Below, in pieces: positions 53,601 to 60,173 of a stretch of DNA of 60,173 bases. The number at the start of each line of letters is the position of its first letter. Position 1 is the first letter of the stretch. The stretch spans positions 3,145,923 through 3,206,095 of the forward strand of contig KL662191.1 in assembly GCA_000733415.1 (NCBI GenBank), given 5' to 3'. The notes under the pieces were generated by a model. That model did no database searches. It saw nothing but the letters and a program-made list of their open reading frames with translations, and was not told the DNA's origin. This stretch comes from [Leptolyngbya] sp. JSC-1 (lineage in GTDB: Bacteria; Cyanobacteriota; Cyanobacteriia; Elainellales; Elainellaceae). The position numbers were made by a program, and so were the translations under genes.

Positions 53601-56600
53601 GCATGGTCAACTCGCCCAAACTATAGCCAAACGCAGCCTGAGGCTCTAGCCGGAAGTAGTCTTTCAAGATTCCAGAAGCTTGAATCGCCGCTACGGTACC
53701 GGCCACCAGCATACCCACAGAATCATTGGCAAAGTTGGCTTCTAGCGCCTCCCACTGGCGAGGTGTGAGTTTACTGAGACTGCGAGGATAAAGCAACCGA
53801 CATTGGGCATAGAGCAGGTCAGTCAGTTTGGCACTCTCATCCGGCAGAATGTCATAGAGTTTGGGAAACAACCGCGATACATCCCGCCCCATGCCCATGT
53901 AGGACATAAAGGCACCCGGATAGACAAAGGCGACTTTGCCTAGCTTGCCCTGAGGAGCGGGGGTGAAGTAGCTGCCGGCTGGGGTTTGCCATTCCCGGTT
54001 CTGCTGAAAGGCGCGTTCGATGCCCTTCAAGCCCCGCTGAATCTCTTGCAGCACTTCCTCCTGGTTGTGGCCCACAATCGTCGCTACATACTTAGCTCCA
54101 GTCTGTTGTTGGAAGCTGGCAAAGGTTTGGCTAGCCGTTTGGTGCAGCGATGTGGAAGCGGTCACTGCTTGCTCTAAGGCCCGCAGTTGGTCGAGCAGCG
54201 ATGCTTGGTCATCTGCCGCCAAGGGAAACAGGTGGAACGGCATTTGTTCCAGATAGCGGCTGGGGCGCGTAGTCTGAGCCAAGTCTTCCGACAAAATCAC
54301 ATGGGCACAACTGCCGTCTAGACCCAGTCCACTCACTGCGGCAATTCGCTTTGCCTGTTGTGATTTCACCGGCCAGGGTTGGGATTCGGTCGCCACGAAA
54401 AAGGGACTCCCCTGCCACAATTCCTGATGCTTAGGAGTAGACCACTGAGGCAGCGATGGAATATAGCGGTAGTAAACACAGAGGGCGGCTTTGATCAGGC
54501 TGGCAATTCCGGAAGCAGCAAAGGTATGGCCGATGTTGGCTTTGACTGTGCCCAGGCCGCAGGTGAGGTCTGTCTCACCTGTCTGGTAAGCTTGGGTTAA
54601 ACCGGCAATTTCAGCCACATCTTCAGCCGGAACGCCGCTGCCATACACTTCCAGATAGCCAACATCCGCTGGTCCGACTTTGGCTTGCTCAAAGGCTCGC
54701 TGACAAGCTTGAGCAACGGTGGTCGCCGAGGGTGGAGCCGGATAGCGGTCGGACGACGTCGCGCTGTGATCCTGCACGAGACTGACGGCATCCACGGTGG
54801 CGTAAATCCGATCTGAGCTTTGCTTTGCTTGATCTAGCCGCTTCAGCACAATCGCGCCAGCTCCTTCGCCTACCATCCAGCCGCTAGTCTGGGTTTCAAA
54901 ACCGGGAGTTGCGCCATTATTGATCGGGGCAATTTGTTGGCGCAGCAGCACATTCTCGATGCCGCCGGCCAGATCAACTGCTCCCACCACAACAGCATCA
55001 ACTTTGCGGTCGGCTAAGAGAATCTGGGCGATTTCCAGGGCTTTGAACGTAGAGTTTTCACCACCAGAAATGGTCAACGATGGTCCGGTAAAGTCCCAGG
55101 CCGCCGAGATCCGGCTGGCCATAATGTTGCCGACATAGCTGATATAGCGATTCACCTGAGCCGGCCAGCACACACCTTCTCGAACGGTGTCTTGCAGTTC
55201 GGCTAACTTATCAGCGGGAATTTCCAAATGATGATGTGCTAGAGCTTCCGGCACCTGCCAGAGCGAATCGCAGCGAGCGCGGTAGAGGTGAGAATTGCCC
55301 TCGGTTTCCATCGCAATAATTACCGCCACGTTGCCCCCTTCCGGCATCTTGGCGTCTTGCAGTGCCGCATCGGCCACTTTCAGGATCAAAAGCTGCTGGG
55401 CAATTGGCTGTTCGTATAGATTGGGCTGGATCTTGAAGCGCAGAAAGTCAATCTCAAAGTCCTGAATATAGGCACCGAAGGGCGCTTGGCCGGACTCAAA
55501 CCCGTAAGCCTGCATCAGTTCAGGCAGCTTTTCCATGCCTTGCCAGCGTTCCGGCGGCACCGGAATAAAGTGCTGCTTGCCTTCATAAATGCTGCGGTCA
55601 AAGGCATCCAGGCTGTTGCATTGGCCAAAGAAGGCGTCCATGCCGACAATTGCAATCGGCTCTAGCGCGGGCACCGTCGCTTGTACTGGCTCTGGTTCAG
55701 CAGCTCCCTGCTCGATCACGAGGTGGGCATTGGTACCGCCAAACCCAAATGCACTAACTGCCGCTCGTTTGATTGGCTCTGGGCTGGGCCAAGGCGTCAG
55801 GGAAGTCACCACCTGCTCAGCGTCAATCACGCCATTCGCAGAGGCAAGCGGTTCGCGCACATTGATTGTGGGCGGAATCACCCCATTCGCCATGCTGAGG
55901 ATCACTTTGATCATGCTGGGCATCCCTGCGGCTGTCAGCAAATGGCCCAGATTTGATTTCACCGAACCGATCTTGGGTTTGCTACCATAGCGCCCAAAAA
56001 AGGCATCCATTGAACTCAGCTCGGTTTTGTCGCCCAAATCGGTGCCGGTAGCATGACATTCCACGTACTTGATGCTTTGGGGATCAATGGCTGCATCGGC
56101 ATAGGCCCGCTCAAACGCCAGCATTTGTCCCTTAGAGCTGGGCGTAAGGAAATGCTTGCCCTTGCCATCGTTGGACAGGCCCACCCCTAGAATCGTGGCG
56201 TAAATTTTGTCACCATCCCGCACGGCATCGCTGTAGCGCTTCAGGGCCAACATCCCGGCTCCTTCACCCGTAATCATGCCGCCAGAATTCTCGTCGAGCG
56301 GTCGGCCCACACCATCGCTGGGATAGGCCCGGTAGAGGGAAAAGCCGATGTGGGTGACGAACGGATCAGAGCAGCTCACGGCTCCGGCTAGCATCAGATC
56401 CGCTTTGCGAGAAATCAGGTATTCGCAGGCTAATTGGACGGCATACAAAGGTGAGGCACAGGCCGCATCCAACGAAAAGCTCGTACCCGACAAGCCTAGC
56501 GCCTGCGGAATCAAGGTAGACGGATAGCCAGCGGTAAAGAAATTAAAGGGCGAAACCTGTTCCGGGGTGAGGCGAGGCAGTTCTAGATCGGGCTGATCGA

Positions 56601-57051
56601 GCAGTTCCCGCAGGGCTGACTCCACCGTTCTGCGGTAAATTGGCGTCACTAAGCGCTGCGACAGGCGAGTTGGGGAAGACAGATTGCCCAAAATCACGCC
56701 ACTCTTGGCTAGAATCTCACTTCGATTCAGGTAGCCACTGTCCTCTAGTGCTTGCTTTGCCACATAGAGTGACCACTTAAAAATGGCATCGAGACCGGCC
56801 AGGAAATCGGCTGGAATTCGATAGCCAGTTGGGTCAAATTGAAAATCGCGAATCAGGCCACCGCGCAAACAATAATAGCGATCGGGAGTACCCTTCTCCG
56901 GATCGTAGAAAATTTCAGGATCGACCCCGACCTGCTCCTTAGTGAGCTGGGAAATAACATCCTTTTCAGCAATCAGGTTTTGCCAGAATTGCTCTGGAGT
57001 TTGTGCTCCCGGAAACAGGCAAGATAGACCAACAACTGCAATTTTTTCCAT
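50656..57051 (-). CDS. PfaC-like polyketide synthase: KS-CLF-AT-DH-DH
   Basis: This is a 2131-residue multidomain protein. KS1 (residues about 1-450) has active Cys 198 in LDAACASPL and His in ECHATGTDLGD and SVKSNLGHL. The second KS (about 465-930) is chain-length-factor-like: where KS1 has Cys it has Glu 665 (SGGENST), and the HATGT His is Tyr. An AT-like domain (about 1060-1400) has Ser 1144 in FGYSLGELTM. A Pro/Ser/Gln-rich linker follows (VLPPE repeats near 1480; QQV and QQSA repeats near 1690-1710). Two hotdog dehydratase-like domains close the protein (about 1720-1910 and 1930-2110; CHFKNDFCIPGTLVGEG is FabA-like). This is the PfaC/OrfB-like architecture of PUFA synthases and hgl-type PKSs. 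It overlaps pfaD. Confidence 0.94.
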   Translation of the reverse strand: MEKIAVVGLSCLFPGAQTPEQFWQNLIAEKDVISQLTKEQVGVDPEIFYDPEKGTPDRYYCLRGGLIRDFQFDPTGYRIPADFLAGLDAIFKWSLYVAKQALEDSGYLNRSEILAKSGVILGNLSSPTRLSQRLVTPIYRRTVESALRELLDQPDLELPRLTPEQVSPFNFFTAGYPSTLIPQALGLSGTSFSLDAACASPLYAVQLACEYLISRKADLMLAGAVSCSDPFVTHIGFSLYRAYPSDGVGRPLDENSGGMITGEGAGMLALKRYSDAVRDGDKIYATILGVGLSNDGKGKHFLTPSSKGQMLAFERAYADAAIDPQSIKYVECHATGTDLGDKTELSSMDAFFGRYGSKPKIGSVKSNLGHLLTAAGMPSMIKVILSMANGVIPPTINVREPLASANGVIDAEQVVTSLTPWPSPEPIKRAAVSAFGFGGTNAHLVIEQGAAEPEPVQATVPALEPIAIVGMDAFFGQCNSLDAFDRSIYEGKQHFIPVPPERWQGMEKLPELMQAYGFESGQAPFGAYIQDFEIDFLRFKIQPNLYEQPIAQQLLILKVADAALQDAKMPEGGNVAVIIAMETEGNSHLYRARCDSLWQVPEALAHHHLEIPADKLAELQDTVREGVCWPAQVNRYISYVGNIMASRISAAWDFTGPSLTISGGENSTFKALEIAQILLADRKVDAVVVGAVDLAGGIENVLLRQQIAPINNGATPGFETQTSGWMVGEGAGAIVLKRLDQAKQSSDRIYATVDAVSLVQDHSATSSDRYPAPPSATTVAQACQRAFEQAKVGPADVGYLEVYGSGVPAEDVAEIAGLTQAYQTGETDLTCGLGTVKANIGHTFAASGIASLIKAALCVYYRYIPSLPQWSTPKHQELWQGSPFFVATESQPWPVKSQQAKRIAAVSGLGLDGSCAHVILSEDLAQTTRPSRYLEQMPFHLFPLAADDQASLLDQLRALEQAVTASTSLHQTASQTFASFQQQTGAKYVATIVGHNQEEVLQEIQRGLKGIERAFQQNREWQTPAGSYFTPAPQGKLGKVAFVYPGAFMSYMGMGRDVSRLFPKLYDILPDESAKLTDLLYAQCRLLYPRSLSKLTPRQWEALEANFANDSVGMLVAGTVAAIQASGILKDYFRLEPQAAFGYSLGELTMLFSLGVWSNVQSIATNLNSSELFRTRLSGPKTAIQEFWGLPIQPDSSGDFWGTYVLLTSAAAVRAAVQQESRVYITHINTPQEVVIGGDKQACLRLIEALKCDYFPLPISGILHCDPVRLEYEQLKQWATLPVQEQTTINFYSAAGYDQPDQLSTEKVADLVATALSQCCDFPRLVNKAYEDGVRIFLELGPGSSCSRWIKETLNDRSHLAFTVSTRGIDTHTSTVRALARLVSHQVSVDISPLYVPLKSPQDKRKSLIRTVTLPGAHRIKEEILAPANREKFAGCVKRVVTLPASPEARKAAEKAVVVPIETSAELPSPSFTVLSPEVLPPEVLPPEVLSPETPTDLPVVVSNQIMAEPPLPAPPAVNGAAKPSAPWAELNHHAANHSNHPVENHSFQNGSSAAAASSRPYSERPMPPALDSSEFPPFESEPPNGAYINGASPAPVKPSVNSQSKAAAFQAISQGLQKLTQHQSQLTATNVAFLKARQDGLRQLGELLLLQTKLTEQSLSSVTPAPVIPAAPQAQQLPQVQQVQQVQQVQQLAQQSAQQSAQQSAQQSAQPQPKPANVIFDEAEVLEVACGKLAKVFGPEYEVVDALPRCTRIPMPPYLFISRVTKIAAKRGSLEDCFIETEYDIPYGAWYTTGGYMPCAVAVEASHSNIFLMSYIGVDFETKGERVYRALGGTITFTGRLPKEGETMRCEVTAHSFSRMGETLLFTFTHKCFIGDQQFMQMECKAGFFSDEELLKGQGIPQSKLDQLMRSKLKKQYFQPLLPCTKTAFLEADLEQLNQGNFAACFGNDYAAQSHNAKFTFFPPTQIRMINRITSVDPQGGAWGLGLLVAEKDLTPDAWYFNCHFKNDFCIPGTLVGEGCGQLLAFYLLYLGLHTRVEDAITQPLLNQTQIGHYRGQIKPTTGTITYRVEVTEIGLSPRPYVKAECSAIFEGKTIAVMKNLGLELVERPAAANLNHSSRSNSLSLAGNEK

Positions 57052-57201
57052 GATCCGCTTTTGCTAGATATCCACAATTAAAAAATGATCAAGGTATTGA
57101 TTCAGGGTGAATAATTTCATATAGGTCTTTGTCACACATCAAGAAAATCAAATTCGTTAGGATTAAAACAAACTAGTTGAACCAAATTGAACCAAATCAA
57201 A

Positions 57202-58965
57202 TCAAGTAATATAACCAACTGAGCTGGCAAATGCACGATTGAGTTGCTGAGTAATCACTATTTTTATATTGGAGAAGCGAAAATAAATTTTCCCTTCAAT
57301 ATCGTGAGTAATTGCGTTAGCGATGATGCTAGTTTCTGTAGCCGATTGAATTTCAACCGACAGGTAATAGGATTCACCCGCGGCAAGGGACATGAATTGT
57401 TCAACTAACTCAAACTCGGACGGCAATCCAACTCCTCGGTGAGATTGCCGCATCCAAACTGCAATGGCCTGATAAACGCTGTCAGCAATATAGGGATCAA
57501 AGGTTTTGACAACGAATTGTCCCTTCTGAGCAGCACTCAGCTTCGGCGCGATGCAGTGCAACGTAATCCGCTCTGGATTGATGTTGAGCACCTGCTGTAG
57601 ACCCTGGAAACTCCTGCCCTGGAACAGGATACCTGGATAGAGCAACTGCCCTGAAATAGCGGTGGTAGCCAGGTCAGCACCCGCATAGGTTGGGATCGGA
57701 CTAGGATCAGATGGAGATGTCAATGAACCGAAGGGAGGAGCAATCGTTACCTGTCCCCGGTAGTGAACATCCACCTGATCGCGGTGCAGTTCGCTCCAAA
57801 TCAGCACTTCTGAAACAATCTCGCCTGACTCCAGTTTGGCTGTCTCCTGCACATCTACCACAAATTCGTGGGGCTGGCTTTCGTCGAAAATAATCCCCTC
57901 TAGCACGTTGAACCGTTCGAGACGACGGAAGCGGTAGCCAGGATAGCGTTGCTCACAGGTATTAATTAACCAAGAAGCGGCCACCGTAGCTGGTAAAACC
58001 GGGCAGTCACCGGTAACATAGTCGTGCAGGAACGGGTTAGCTGCTAAGCTCAAGCACCGCCGAATGCGATAGCTGCTGAGCTTGGGATTGACAGGTGCCG
58101 CTGCTGGTGTAATCGGACTGCCAATCACGACTTGGGCATCGTTCTGATTTTTCTCCGCCAGCTCATTGACCAACATTTGGGCACCCACATCCAATGGGAT
58201 CACCGCAATATTGCGCTGTGCAAAAGCCCGCTTTAGTTCCGGTGTCACCATACCGCTGTCCCACGGTCCCCAATTAATCGAAACCACATGGCAATCAGGA
58301 TGCTGCTGCTTGATCAGATGGGCCGACTTGTTGAGAATCTCGTTAGCCAGCGCATAGTCAGACTGTCCAGCGTTGCCATAGAATCCGGCCACCGAGGAAA
58401 ACAGCACCAAATGCTGAAGCTGATTGATTGGAATGCAGCTGAGCAGATTTTCTAGCCCCTGCACTTTGGCGGCATAAACGGTTTCAAAATCGCGTTCCGT
58501 TTTCTTTTCAATCAGCTTGTCTGCTAAATTGCCAGCACCATGAATGATGCCGGTAATGGCTCCCAAACGCTGGGTGATATCGCTAATTGCCTGTTGAAGT
58601 TCGATTTTGTTTGTGATATCAACACTGATATATTCAACCCGACTTCCGGCTTGTCGTATGGCTGCCAATGTCGCCTGAATTTCCCGCTGGCAGATGATCT
58701 GGTTGAATACCTTCTGCACGCCCATCGGGGTAGGCTTTTCTCCCTGAGCAATCAACACCTGCATCACCCGCTTCTTCAATTCCGCCTCATCTTCACATCC
58801 CTGCGCCCATTCAGGTTCCTGTCCACTAATAGCGGAGCGACCCAGCAAAATAAATTTACACTGACTGCTCTGTGCCAATTTCATCACGCATTGCGCTGTT
58901 ACCCCCCGTGCACCACCGCTGACGAGAAAGACCGATTCTGAGCAAATTCGGGCAGTTGTGGTCAT
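57202..58965 (-). CDS. Ketoreductase catalytic half plus dehydratase domain
   Basis: This 587-residue protein begins MTTTARICSESVFLVSGGARGVT, the NADPH-binding start of the catalytic half of a PfaA/HglE ketoreductase. IIHGAGNLADKL and the catalytic Ser-Tyr-Asn (SSVAGFYGNAGQSDYALAN near residue 230) follow. Residues about 300-580 are a PKS dehydratase domain (FLHDYVTGDCPVLPATVAA); its HxxxGxxxxP-type motif has Tyr 316 where the catalytic His is expected. The ATG at 58965 has a strong AGGAG five bases upstream, so I prefer it over the frame to 59088. The matching structural half of the KR is encoded upstream (59091-59898) as a separate frame. Confidence 0.9.
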   Translation of the reverse strand: MTTTARICSESVFLVSGGARGVTAQCVMKLAQSSQCKFILLGRSAISGQEPEWAQGCEDEAELKKRVMQVLIAQGEKPTPMGVQKVFNQIICQREIQATLAAIRQAGSRVEYISVDITNKIELQQAISDITQRLGAITGIIHGAGNLADKLIEKKTERDFETVYAAKVQGLENLLSCIPINQLQHLVLFSSVAGFYGNAGQSDYALANEILNKSAHLIKQQHPDCHVVSINWGPWDSGMVTPELKRAFAQRNIAVIPLDVGAQMLVNELAEKNQNDAQVVIGSPITPAAAPVNPKLSSYRIRRCLSLAANPFLHDYVTGDCPVLPATVAASWLINTCEQRYPGYRFRRLERFNVLEGIIFDESQPHEFVVDVQETAKLESGEIVSEVLIWSELHRDQVDVHYRGQVTIAPPFGSLTSPSDPSPIPTYAGADLATTAISGQLLYPGILFQGRSFQGLQQVLNINPERITLHCIAPKLSAAQKGQFVVKTFDPYIADSVYQAIAVWMRQSHRGVGLPSEFELVEQFMSLAAGESYYLSVEIQSATETSIIANAITHDIEGKIYFRFSNIKIVITQQLNRAFASSVGYIT

Positions 58966-59090
58966 TAATGCTCCTCTCATTAGGACTGATTTACAAGAAC
59001 GTGATGAACCAATTAGGAATTGGATTGGGAACTGGTTGGGAATCAACTGGGTCGCTGGATTCAGCTCAGCCTGCAGGTGACAGTCCAAGC

Positions 59091-59898
59091 CTAGATGGTC
59101 AGGGTCACCCGCCCTTGGGCACCGTAGGCGACTTCAGTCAAGCTGCGATCGGGGTCTTGCAATTCAGCCAAAATGCACTGGACCATCTGATCTGGCTCTA
59201 AGCTGGGGCTGAGGTCGATGGCGCGACAGGCCACTGCAGGCCATTCCATTGCCAGGGTTTTGGTGAGTCCAAACAAACCAGCCCCAATGCAGCCGAAGTT
59301 GGTTTGGTGAGTGAACCCAAAGGCCCCGTCTAGATGAGTCACTGTGTAGAAACAGCTCTGGGCAGACTTGGCCACCTGGTTCAGAGATTGCTTCAGATGC
59401 TTAGCCAGGAAGAACACCTGTTTGAGGATAGCTCGGTCTGCTTCTAGGAAGGCAGGACCTTGCGACTGGAGCGCGAACAGCGGATGCAGATGGATAAACG
59501 CCCCGATTGTGCCTTTCTGTTGGGCGATCTCGGCTAAGCGCTGTTGCATGTGCTCTTCATCCAGATTGTCCAACATGACTCGACGCACTCCTGCTGGTAA
59601 TGGAACTTGCTGGGGCAAAATGAACGGCGGAAAACTCAGAACTGTTACGTTCCAGCCCCGTGCCACTAACGCTTCTACAAGCTTCAAGGTGGTGAGAGAG
59701 CCATTGTCAGTCACTAAGCAGGTGTAGGACTCAGGCAGCGTGAACTCCAGAACATCGGGAACAGGTAGAGGTTGTAGCTTGACTCGTCTTCGTTCAATGC
59801 CATCAATGGCTTCGATAATGTCCTCAACCTGTTCCTCAATGGGTGCAACGATGGGTGCAACGATGGGTGCAACCGGTGATTCAGGCGGCGCTATGCCG
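59091..59898 (-). CDS. Ketoreductase structural half of PfaA/HglE-like PKS, frameshifted from its ACP part
   Basis: The open frame (59091 to the A9 run at 59899) encodes a linker with VAPI repeats and RRRVKLQPLPVPD, then TDNGSLTTLKLVEALVARGWNV, MLDNLDEEH and a stretch ending YGAQGRVTLTI. This is the non-catalytic (structural) subdomain of a PfaA-type ketoreductase. An in-frame ATG at 59714 falls inside that subdomain and is not a good start. Adding one base to the A9 run joins it to the ACP frame upstream. A TAG at its 3' end separates it from the catalytic half of the KR. The product is therefore either part of a larger PKS or not translated as such. Confidence 0.8.
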
Positions 59899-60173
59899 TT
59901 TTTTTTTCCAGCACCGGAGTAGCCAGAAGCTTTTGGATGACCTCAACCACTTGGCCCAGCGTGCGGATTTCTACCACTTCTTCTGGACTGGGCTTGGGCA
60001 TCTCTGGCAACGACTCCTGCAGCGAGGTGAGAATCTCCACCCGCTTGATTGAGTCAATGCCTAAGTCCGCTTCCATGTCCATATCCAACTCCAACATCTC
60101 GGTCGGATAGCCGGTCTTGTCGCTGACAATCTGCACCAGCATCTCGCTCAGCTTCGGATCCAGATCCGATGAG
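59891..60173 (-). CDS. PfaA/HglE-like PKS, C-terminal ACP (partial, window edge)
   Basis: This is the 3' part of a PKS gene entering from the right edge. It has a tandem-type ACP motif LGIDSIKRVEIL (phosphopantetheine Ser near 60055), as found in PfaA, with YPTEMLELDMDMEADLG before it. The upstream KS-AT part would lie outside the window. The frame ends at TAG (59891-59893) right after an A9 run (GAAAAAAAAAC). With one more A the frame would read on through the ketoreductase structural half at 59091. Confidence 0.88.
   Translation of the reverse strand, partial: SSDLDPKLSEMLVQIVSDKTGYPTEMLELDMDMEADLGIDSIKRVEILTSLQESLPEMPKPSPEEVVEIRTLGQVVEVIQKLLATPVLEKKTA

Overview
ORGANISM. The window is a chromosomal segment of a cyanobacterium. 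It carries a cyanophycinase, a threonyl-tRNA synthetase without an N-terminal TGS domain, the cyanobacterial DUF2605/DUF2973/DUF6439-type small proteins, a CYP110-like P450, and a 16S rRNA 5' end. Composition and gene style resemble a Leptolyngbya- or Nostoc-like lineage, but I cannot fix the genus. The palindrome GCGATCGC is rare here. LAYOUT. Positions 1-10.5 kb are housekeeping genes: the 5' end of a leftward 16S rRNA gene with a readable promoter, glyQ, a SAM hydroxide adenosyltransferase-like gene, thrS, small cyanobacterial proteins, ddl, cphB and a DCC-family protein. Positions 10.6-20 kb are accessory. They hold a leftward gene that joins an IS630-like helix-turn-helix to about 15 short beta-repeat units, and a rightward 2372-residue Thr/Ser/Ala-rich RTX protein with three kinds of internal repeat. 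A 31-bp perfect palindrome follows. THE CLUSTER. From 20.1 kb to the right edge (40 kb) every gene reads leftward, often with ATGA overlaps, as expected for one large biosynthetic locus that continues beyond the window. Read in transcription order it starts with the end of a PfaA/HglE-like polyketide synthase (ACP and ketoreductase structural half). Next come a separate ketoreductase catalytic half plus dehydratase, a PfaC-like KS-CLF-AT-DH-DH protein, a PfaD-type enoyl reductase, a free ACP, and an HglB-like thioester reductase broken by one base. A FAAL-ACP-PlsC fusion, a HAD phosphatase and an NAD-dependent SDR follow. Tailoring genes come after: a TylF-type O-methyltransferase, a second methyltransferase, a LarA-like protein, a B12-binding radical SAM enzyme, two paralogous membrane GT2 glycosyltransferases flanking two more SDR paralogs, a UGT-type glycosyltransferase, glucose-1-phosphate cytidylyltransferase, a sugar epimerase/dehydratase, a CYP110-like P450, a NodIJ-like ABC exporter, three more methyltransferases (two of the sugar C-methyltransferase type) and a phytanoyl-CoA-dioxygenase-like oxygenase. 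HOW IT MAY WORK (inference). A PUFA-synthase-like PKS makes a long acyl chain. FAAL/ACP, thioester reductase and PlsC activate, reduce or esterify it. P450 and 2-oxoglutarate oxygenase may hydroxylate it, the glycosyltransferases attach sugars (one perhaps a CDP-derived, C- or O-methylated sugar), and the ABC pair exports the product. This recalls heterocyst glycolipid (hgl) loci, but the sugar-tailoring, LarA-like and radical-SAM genes are not part of the classical hgl set as I know it. Whether the cluster is active is open. The acyl-chain machinery shows two single-base homopolymer frameshifts (an A9 tract and an A6 tract), a ketoreductase split into two polypeptides, and a dehydratase whose catalytic His position reads Tyr.
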